Assembly (NCBI GenBank): GCA_027000105.1
Contig: JALTOP010000184.1
Coordinates: 1-5,797, forward strand
DNA length: 5,797 nt
From: Planctomycetaceae bacterium
GTDB lineage: Bacteria > Planctomycetota > Planctomycetia > Planctomycetales > Planctomycetaceae
Direction of reading: 5' to 3'
How positions within the stretch are numbered: position 1 is the first letter of the stretch; each line of letters starts with the position of its first letter. Positions 1 to 4,195 of the stretch are shown one piece after another. A program made the translations under genes and the position numbers. The notes beneath the pieces were generated by a model. That model made no database searches and had not been told where the DNA came from. It saw only the letters and a list, made by a program, of their open reading frames with translations.

Positions 1-1
1 C

Positions 2-1603
2 TGCGGGCAACCGATTCATCGCAGCGGGAAGGACGCTTCTTCCTCGAAGAAGGCGGATCCGGTTCTGCTCGAAGTCTTTCATAATCATTTTGCCTCGATT
101 GCCGAACAGATGGGCGAAACGCTTCGACAAACAGCCCACTCGGTGAACGTGAAAGAACGGCTCGATTACAGTTGCGCATTGTTCGATCCGCAAGGGCGGT
201 TAATCGCGAATGCTCCCCACATTCCCGTTCATCTTGGAGCGATGGGAGAAACAGTCAAGCGCACCCTGGCCGATAACCCCCGACTTTCACCGGGAGATGT
301 TTTTGTTGCCAACGATCCGTATCAGGGAGGTTCCCATTTGCCGGATATCACCGTGATTTCTCCATTGGTCGATTCGGAAACCGGGCGGGTACTGTTTGTT
401 GTTGCCTCACGCGCCCATCATGCGGAAATCGGTGGGATTACACCTGGAAGCATGCCTCCATTTTCAAGTAATCTGGCAGAAGAAGGAGTTGTCTTACGGA
501 ATTTTCCCTTGATAAAAGGGGGAGTGAGCCATTTCGATTCTTTGCGGGTTCTTTTGAGCAGCGGGCCTTGGCCTTCACGGGCTGTAGAGGACAATTTGGC
601 AGATATTCAGGCCCAGATGGCAGCCAACAGAATGGGAATTGAATTGCTATCCGGATTGATCGAATCCCGCTCGCTTTCGATTGTTCAGGATTATATGCGA
701 TTTATCAGGCAGGCAGCTGCAGCGAAGGCAAAACTCGCGATCAGTCAGCTCAGGCAGGGAACGCACTGCATGACGGATCATCTGGATGATGGCAGTCCGA
801 TTTGTGTGGCAATCAGCATCGATAAAGAGAAAGCAATCGTTGATTTCACCGGAACCGGCCCCGTTTTGAAGACGAATTTGAATGCGAATCGGGCAATTGT
901 GACCGCAGCGGTTCTGTACGTTTTCCGTTGTCTGATTGCAGAAGATATTCCCCTGAACGAAGGTGTGCTGCAGCCGATTGAAATTGTCCTGCCGGAATGC
1001 CTGTTGAATCCGCCTGCCAGGGAGGAGCCTGCACAGTGTGCGGCGATGGTTGGAGGGAATGTGGAAACCTCCCAAAGAGTCGTTGACGTTTTGTTGGGGG
1101 CGTTGGAATTGGCAGCGGCAAGTCAGGGAAGTATGAACAATCTTACCTTCGGTGATGAAACATTCGGATATTACGAAACAATTTGCGGCGGTAGTGGGGC
1201 AACGAAGAAGCACGCGGGCACCGACGCGGTGCATACCCACATGACAAATACGCGATTAAGCGATGTCGAAGTGATCGAACGGCAGTACCCGGTTCGCATC
1301 AGAAAATTTTGCATCCGAAAAGGTTCTGGCGGGCAGGGTAAAAATGCAGGGGGGAATGGTATCATTCGGGAAATCGAATTTCTCAAATCGTTGAGAGTCT
1401 CGATGCTCTCTCAAAGACGTGGGAAGTATCCACCGTTTGGATTATCCGGCGGCGGGGCGGGGCTTCTCGGACAGAATATGATTCGCAGAAAAAATGATGC
1501 CTCCGAAACCGATTTGGGAGGTTCCTTTCACATCGACGTTTTTCCGGGCGATCTTCTGATCATCAAAACACCAGGTGGCGGCGCTTGGGGAGAACAGAGT
1601 TAA
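2..1603 (+). CDS. Hydantoinase B / 5-oxoprolinase (HyuB-type) protein, 5' end outside window
   Basis: Family role: HyuB-type proteins are the beta part of ATP-dependent 5-oxoprolinases and hydantoinases, which open the lactam ring (5-oxo-L-proline to L-glutamate, or hydantoins to N-carbamoyl amino acids) in the cytoplasm, usually with an HyuA ATPase partner. Seen: 533 residues to a TAA stop. The HyuB domain starts near residue 19 (DPVLLEVF, then SIAEQMGETLRQTAHSVN). It continues with ERLDYSCALFD, NAPHIPVHLGAM, NDPYQGGSHLPD (about 104-115), RAHHAEIGG (about 137-145), NLADIQAQMAANRMG, FTGTGP and the glycine-rich C-terminal end TPGGGAWG, so the C-terminus is intact. Start: the first ATG at 110 would delete the conserved beginning of the domain. 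The frame is open to base 2, with no ATG, GTG or TTG before 110, so the gene begins upstream. The Ser/Lys-rich stretch at residues 8-17 looks like a linker, which fits a fused HyuA-HyuB oxoprolinase of about 1,200-1,300 residues (inference). Substrate cannot be told from this half. Confidence 0.93.
   Translation, partial: CGQPIHRSGKDASSSKKADPVLLEVFHNHFASIAEQMGETLRQTAHSVNVKERLDYSCALFDPQGRLIANAPHIPVHLGAMGETVKRTLADNPRLSPGDVFVANDPYQGGSHLPDITVISPLVDSETGRVLFVVASRAHHAEIGGITPGSMPPFSSNLAEEGVVLRNFPLIKGGVSHFDSLRVLLSSGPWPSRAVEDNLADIQAQMAANRMGIELLSGLIESRSLSIVQDYMRFIRQAAAAKAKLAISQLRQGTHCMTDHLDDGSPICVAISIDKEKAIVDFTGTGPVLKTNLNANRAIVTAAVLYVFRCLIAEDIPLNEGVLQPIEIVLPECLLNPPAREEPAQCAAMVGGNVETSQRVVDVLLGALELAAASQGSMNNLTFGDETFGYYETICGGSGATKKHAGTDAVHTHMTNTRLSDVEVIERQYPVRIRKFCIRKGSGGQGKNAGGNGIIREIEFLKSLRVSMLSQRRGKYPPFGLSGGGAGLLGQNMIRRKNDASETDLGGSFHIDVFPGDLLIIKTPGGGAWGEQS
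1600..1603. other. Shared TTAA: overlapping stop codons of convergent genes
   Basis: TAA of the HyuB gene is at 1601-1603, and TAA of the zinc-ribbon gene is the complement of TTA at 1600-1602. The palindrome TTAA therefore ends both genes, giving a four-base tail-to-tail overlap. No hairpin plus T-run terminator follows either stop, so each transcript probably runs some distance antisense into the other gene (inference). Confidence 0.9.
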
Positions 1604-2097
1604 TCATTCGGTTTGAATTTGATATGCAATGCCCCCTGACAATGCACACACTGGACATTGCAGTTGTTCATTTCCATGGATGAGCGAATCCGATTCCTGC
1701 AGTAGGGACAATCGACATAGGTCGCGGTAACACGATCGTAATTCTCTTTCAGGTTCATTTTGAACTGATGAGCGCAGCGATTGCACTGAACGTTGGCATC
1801 GAGGAATTGGCCGGGAATCTTCAATTCCTCGTTGCAGCCCGGGCAGCGAAAGAATATCCCTTTCGGCTCGATCAGCAGGACCTGCAACCCCACTTTCCCG
1901 GGAGATTCGATCACCGCAGAACCGGAATCTTCCATTTCGTCCGGTTCGATCTCCTTCAACGGGATAAAGTCGGGGACATCGACAATGCTCACTTCCAAAT
2001 CCGGGTTCAACAGTGCCCGACAGGTTTGACAGGTGATGAGATTGGGAGGCATAAAGTCGCCACAGTCCGGGCAATTACCTCCAGGCCAAGCTCCCAT
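1600..2097 (-). CDS. Triple zinc-ribbon protein of unknown function
   Basis: I do not recognise a named family. Seen: 165 residues with six CxxC knuckles making three pairs: C9/C12 with C23/C26, C85/C88 with C105/C108, and C130/C133 with C150/C153. Each pair could bind one zinc as a zinc ribbon. The first ribbon (CPDCG...CQTC) is separated from the other two by an acidic, proline-containing linker (about 31-80, with EIEPDEMED). There is no signal peptide or membrane segment, so it is probably cytoplasmic. Such ribbons bind nucleic acid or protein partners; which applies here is unknown. The ATG at 2097-2095 is supported by a GAAGGA Shine-Dalgarno sequence (2104-2109 on the plus strand) six bases upstream. 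The gene converges on the HyuB gene and its stop overlaps that gene's stop in TTAA. The next gene upstream on the same strand is 376 bases away, so it probably has its own promoter, although none is convincing by eye. Confidence 0.85.
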   Translation of the reverse strand: MGAWPGGNCPDCGDFMPPNLITCQTCRALLNPDLEVSIVDVPDFIPLKEIEPDEMEDSGSAVIESPGKVGLQVLLIEPKGIFFRCPGCNEELKIPGQFLDANVQCNRCAHQFKMNLKENYDRVTATYVDCPYCRNRIRSSMEMNNCNVQCVHCQGALHIKFKPND

Positions 2098-2103
2098 GTT
2101 TTT

Positions 2104-2109
2104 TCCTTC
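2104..2109 (-). promoter_or_regulatory. Ribosome binding site of the zinc-ribbon gene
   Basis: The minus strand reads GAAGGA, then six bases, then ATG at 2097. This is a good Shine-Dalgarno match at normal spacing and supports the chosen start. Confidence 0.7.
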
Positions 2110-2253
2110 AATCTATTCTGAAATCTCTCAAAACGAACACGCAGGCACAAAGCGAGGCTAATTATCTCCAGTGCAGCCTGAACGCGGATAGCCCAGCACG
2201 GCTGGTCTGTTTTAACCACCGTAGCCAAAATGAAACTTCCCAAAGTTTTCGTA

Positions 2254-2364
2254 CCGTTCGTAAACTTAAACCGTTAGTAGGACAAAAACCCGATCTATTA
2301 ACAACACAAACACCTGCGAAGTGGCAGGGAACTTGCATCACTAACGGTAAAAGTTTGCGAATGG
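2254..2364 (+). ncRNA. Possible structured RNA: long stem with inner hairpin
   Basis: If transcribed from the plus strand, bases 2254-2278 pair with 2340-2364 (pair positions sum to 4618). This gives 21 Watson-Crick pairs, two G-U wobbles (2256/2362 and 2261/2357) and one symmetric loop of two A-A mismatches. Further out, 2243-2248 pairs with 2370-2375 (one more G-U) and 2237-2240 with 2378-2381. All three wobbles are G-U on the plus strand and would be C-A mismatches on the minus strand, which favours a plus-strand RNA weakly. No promoter or terminator is clear, so expression is inference only. Confidence 0.25.
2313..2328. repeat. Short hairpin motif, copy 1
   Basis: The sequence is CCTGC, GAAGTG, GCAGG: a perfect five-base-pair stem with a six-base loop, in the centre of the large palindrome. 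A near copy (CCTGCGAA...GTGACAGG) sits at 3801-3819 in the other intergenic gap. No T-run follows on either strand, so it does not look like an intrinsic terminator. Confidence 0.45.
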
Positions 2365-2473
2365 CTCACAAATTTCAGGAAAATACCGGTTCGATGACGG
2401 CTATCAGTATGAACCAGCTGTGCTGGGCAATTCGTTGGAATCCGTTTTGAGTTTGGCCCGAACAGTGAGTGAT

Positions 2474-3697
2474 TTATTTAGCTTCGATGCAGAATAGCTT
2501 GGTGGCTGTCTTCAGGTACATCCGTCCGTCGGCCACAGCGGGGGTCGCGAACGATGTCTCGCCGAGAGAAACTCGCCCAAGTTCTTTGAACTTGTCTGCT
2601 ACCGACATCACTACCACTGTACCGTCTTCATCAATCGCATACAAGCGGTTTTCCAGCCAGATGGGAGAGCCACTGAAGTTGCCCGAAATTCGCTCCGTCC
2701 AAATTTCTTTCCCATCAGCAGCGTTCAGGCATCGGACCATTCCACGATCAAGAACCATAAACAGACGTCCATTTTTGTAGAGTGGGGTTGGGGCATAAGG
2801 AATTTTGCGTGTGATGGTGTATCTCGGTTTGAGTTCCCCTTTTTGGTCGAGCGGAATCGCCATAAGCAGTTTACCGCTTCCGCCAGAACCGCACGTTGCC
2901 ACAACGAGATCGCCCGCAATGACAGGGGATCCGACGGTTCGCATCGGAAATTCTTCACTTTTCCAGATGGTTTTTCCTGTCGCCAATTCCAGTCCGGTAA
3001 TTCCGGTTTTTCCGCTGACACAGATTACTTCCACAATGCCATCTTTACGTTTTCGAACAACTGGCGTCGCGTAAGAAGTACGGCGGAACTCTCGTTTTGT
3101 TTCCCAGAGCAGTTTTCCGGTATTCAGATCGAGTGCATATACGGAACTCGGCCCCATCATATCTTTGGCAACGATCACATACTTGCCATGAATAATTGGT
3201 GAGCAGGCCGGGCCGTGTTGACTGGTGAATTCGCCCAGGTTTTTTCGCCAAAGCTCATCACCTCGCGAACTAAAGCCGGCGACAATAAAATTCTTTTCGT
3301 CAGCAAACGCAGCGACAACTTTTTCCCCATTGGTGGCAGGAGAACCGGAGGCAAAACTGTTTTTTTTGTGTAGGTGCACACTATCGAGAGAGAGGTCGCG
3401 TTCCCAGCGTTTTTTTCCGGTCGCTGCATCAAGGCAAATTAACCGACGAATTTTTCCTTCCTTCAGGGCGGAAGTCAGATAGAGATTTTCCCCCCAGACG
3501 ACGGGCGACGAATGGCTTTTTTCCGGCAGTTCAATTTTCCAGGCGTAATCTTTTTCAGTCCAGGTAACAGGGAATCCCGTTTCCAGGGAGACAGCCGTTC
3601 CGTTGGGGCCACGAAACCGGGGCCAATTTTCTGCCTGAGAAGCGTTGCACAAGCATACAACAAGCAATCCCGACATGAAGACAGAAACACGAATCAT
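2474..3697 (-). CDS. Exported PQQ-like (BamB-type) beta-propeller repeat protein
   Basis: 407 residues. Seen: an N-terminal signal peptide (MIRVSVFMSGLLVVCLCNA, probable signal peptidase I cut after SQA near residue 22; no proper lipobox), then ENWPRFRGPNG, typical of planctomycete members. Eight S/T-P strand starts, near residues 64, 118, 165, 210, 256, 303, 343 and 384, suggest an eight-bladed propeller. Blade ends of the type LDxxTGKxxW occur at about 88-98, 188-198 and 235-245, with a variant at 323-333. Family knowledge: this fold includes quinoprotein dehydrogenases and the BamB outer-membrane assembly scaffold. This protein lacks an obvious dehydrogenase extension, so a non-catalytic binding or scaffold role outside the cytoplasm is more likely (inference); real PQQ binding is not shown. 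Start: an in-frame TTG at 3700-3698 lies one codon upstream, but ATG at 3697-3695 has the better spacing (seven bases) to AGGAG. It is divergent from hrpA. Confidence 0.92.
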   Translation of the reverse strand: MIRVSVFMSGLLVVCLCNASQAENWPRFRGPNGTAVSLETGFPVTWTEKDYAWKIELPEKSHSSPVVWGENLYLTSALKEGKIRRLICLDAATGKKRWERDLSLDSVHLHKKNSFASGSPATNGEKVVAAFADEKNFIVAGFSSRGDELWRKNLGEFTSQHGPACSPIIHGKYVIVAKDMMGPSSVYALDLNTGKLLWETKREFRRTSYATPVVRKRKDGIVEVICVSGKTGITGLELATGKTIWKSEEFPMRTVGSPVIAGDLVVATCGSGGSGKLLMAIPLDQKGELKPRYTITRKIPYAPTPLYKNGRLFMVLDRGMVRCLNAADGKEIWTERISGNFSGSPIWLENRLYAIDEDGTVVVMSVADKFKELGRVSLGETSFATPAVADGRMYLKTATKLFCIEAK

Positions 3698-3701
3698 CAA
3701 A

Positions 3702-3709
3702 CCTCTCCT
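3702..3709 (-). promoter_or_regulatory. Ribosome binding site deciding the propeller start
   Basis: The minus strand reads AGGAGAGG. The AGGAG core (3705-3709) lies seven bases from ATG at 3697 but only four from the in-frame TTG at 3700, so the ATG is preferred. Confidence 0.7.
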
Positions 3710-3726
3710 GAAATAAATAACTCCCG

Positions 3727-3756
3727 ATATTACCTTCCTGCCTCACACGGTATCAG
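3727..3756 (-). promoter_or_regulatory. Tentative promoter of the propeller gene
   Basis: On the minus strand, CTGATA (3756-3751), 18 bases, then TAATAT (3732-3727). Each box matches the sigma-70 consensus at four of six positions. The layout would put the transcription start just upstream of the ribosome binding site, giving a leader of roughly 20-25 bases. Planctomycete promoters are poorly defined, so this is weak. Confidence 0.22.
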
Positions 3757-3799
3757 ATTCGCCGGGACTGAACCACCCAACAGTACCTTCTCACTAAAA

Positions 3800-3820
3800 T
3801 CCTGCGAAAAAGTGACAGGA
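3800..3820. repeat. Short hairpin motif, copy 2
   Basis: TCCTG (3800-3804) and CAGGA (3816-3820) form a five-base-pair stem around an 11-base loop. The core CCTGCGAA...GTGACAGG resembles copy 1 at 2313-2328 apart from three extra A bases and one G/A change. Confidence 0.4.
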
Positions 3821-3841
3821 CATTTCTCACAAGTAGTTGTG

Positions 3842-3862
3842 TTAATCGGTCTGACCTGTTAA
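3842..3862. promoter_or_regulatory. Operator-like 21-bp dyad
   Basis: The sequence is TTAA, TC, GGTC, T, GACC, TG, TTAA: 8 of 10 positions are symmetric about base 3852. It also contains the direct repeat GTTAATC at 3841-3847 and 3858-3864, 17 bases apart. A centred dyad of this size between divergent genes fits a binding site for a dimeric regulator, but none is known here. Confidence 0.3.
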
Positions 3863-3902
3863 TCATCTCGGCCCCGTTCAACCAATTCCGGTCACCTTGA
3901 GA

Positions 3903-3930
3903 TTTGTTCGAAAAACAAAAAATATTTTTT
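3903..3930. repeat. AT-rich hairpin and A/T palindrome
   Basis: TTTGTT (3903-3908) and AACAAA (3914-3919) form a six-base-pair stem with loop CGAAA. It overlaps the perfect 14-base palindrome AAAAAATATTTTTT (3917-3930). It could be a bent or easily melted segment, or a weak bidirectional terminator-like structure. No gene ends close to it. Confidence 0.35.
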
Positions 3931-4029
3931 GCCCAATCTCTGACCGCTTTATCAGCAGGGCATACGTTACATAAGTAAAGAGGCTCCATTTCGTTGGACC
4001 TGATGAAAAATCTGAGCTAGTCATATATC

Positions 4030-4060
4030 GTTTGTCAAACCCGTCGTCCTTTTGAAAAGG
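4030..4060. promoter_or_regulatory. Two adjacent perfect dyads upstream of hrpA
   Basis: GTTTG-T-CAAAC (4030-4040) and CCTTTT-G-AAAAGG (4048-4060) have centres 19 bases apart, about two helical turns. The second overlaps the TTGAAA box of the tentative hrpA promoter, a position suited to repression. Their arms differ in sequence, so one regulator binding both is not assured. Confidence 0.25.
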
Positions 4061-4080
4061 CTCACCATTGCAGATAGAAG
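4052..4080 (+). promoter_or_regulatory. Tentative hrpA promoter
   Basis: TTGAAA (4052-4057), 17 bases, then TAGAAG (4075-4080), matching the sigma-70 boxes at five and four of six positions. It would leave a leader of roughly 110 bases before the hrpA ATG. This is the best match I see, but still weak. Confidence 0.2.
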
Positions 4081-4195
4081 CAAGTAGTGAAGTTGGTAAG
4101 GTAAGGTGTCCTCTGTTGTTCTTCCAGCATGTTTTGTAGAATGGCCGGTTCTCGAAAATAGGTGATAGATACACACAACAGATTGAAAACCCTCG

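Larger units (their letters stand above)
2191..2428. repeat. Imperfect palindromic element of about 238 bp
   Basis: Seen directly: the two arms (2191-2277 and 2341-2428) are inverted copies, about 65% identical when aligned by eye with a single one-base gap. The outer 16 bases match at 15 of 16 (GCCCAGCAC, G or A, GCTGGT). The inner 24 match at 20 of 24. The section between is much more diverged, with TTCC/GGAA and CCGT/ACGG still in register. The central spacer of about 60 bases holds a small hairpin (CCTGC, 2313-2317, with GCAGG, 2324-2328). Conserved outer ends with a diverged middle would suit an old miniature transposable element, but I find no target-site duplication and no transposase. 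A structured RNA is the other reading. The inverted repeat itself is secure; its nature is not. Confidence 0.7.
2098..2473. other. 376-base intergenic gap holding a large palindrome
   Basis: This lies between the end of the propeller gene and the start of the zinc-ribbon gene (both minus strand). No coding region is supported: the only plus-strand reading frames not shadowing neighbours are 15 and 29 codons long, without ribosome binding sites. No tRNA is visible. Most of the gap is the imperfect palindrome at 2191-2428. A classical terminator directly after the propeller stop (below 2474) is not visible. Confidence 0.75.
3698..4195. other. 498-base divergent intergenic region
   Basis: This lies between the propeller gene (leftward) and hrpA (rightward). 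I find no supported gene: the longest minus-strand frame here (3878-4363) runs into the hrpA coding region and has no recognisable domain. The region holds a second copy of the CCTGCGAA hairpin motif (3800-3820), a dyad at 3842-3862, an AT-rich palindromic tract (3903-3930), two perfect short dyads (4030-4040 and 4048-4060) and weak promoter matches. It probably contains the control regions for both genes. Confidence 0.7.

Noticed and set aside
647..1240. Minus-strand open frame of 197 codons inside the HyuB gene
   Set aside because: It is wholly antisense to a well-conserved HyuB domain and its product resembles no family.
1625..1662. Seven-base inverted repeat TGCAATG ... CATTGCA near the convergent gene ends
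   Set aside because: It lies inside the zinc-ribbon coding sequence around its last cysteine codons, has a 24-base loop and no T-run; it is probably a by-product of coding.
1768..2121. Plus-strand open frame opposite the zinc-ribbon gene
   Set aside because: It lies opposite the cysteine-patterned zinc-ribbon protein, which has a good ribosome binding site. The plus-strand product shows no motif.
2193..2210. Hairpin CCAGC-ACG-GCTGG followed by TCTGTTTT on the plus strand, resembling an intrinsic terminator
   Set aside because: The stem is only five base pairs, no plus-strand gene ends nearby, and the same sequence recurs in inverted form at 2414-2426 as part of the palindrome ends, which explains it better.
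2361..2450. Plus-strand 29-codon frame (MAHKFQENTG...) and a 15-codon frame at 2230-2277 (MKLPKVFVPFVNLNR)
   Set aside because: Neither has a ribosome binding site, and both overlap arms of the large palindrome, so chance frames are more likely than peptides.
3698..3700. TTG as start codon of the propeller gene
   Set aside because: It is only four bases from AGGAG, while the adjacent ATG has seven-base spacing and gives the same signal peptide.
3788..3830. Direct repeat TTCTCAC at 3788-3794 and 3824-3830
   Set aside because: Seven bases repeated once in about 500 bases is within chance expectation and shows no regular array.
3860..3900. GTTCAA-containing stretch considered as a tRNA T-arm
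   Set aside because: No acceptor stem, D-arm or anticodon arm can be built around it on either strand.
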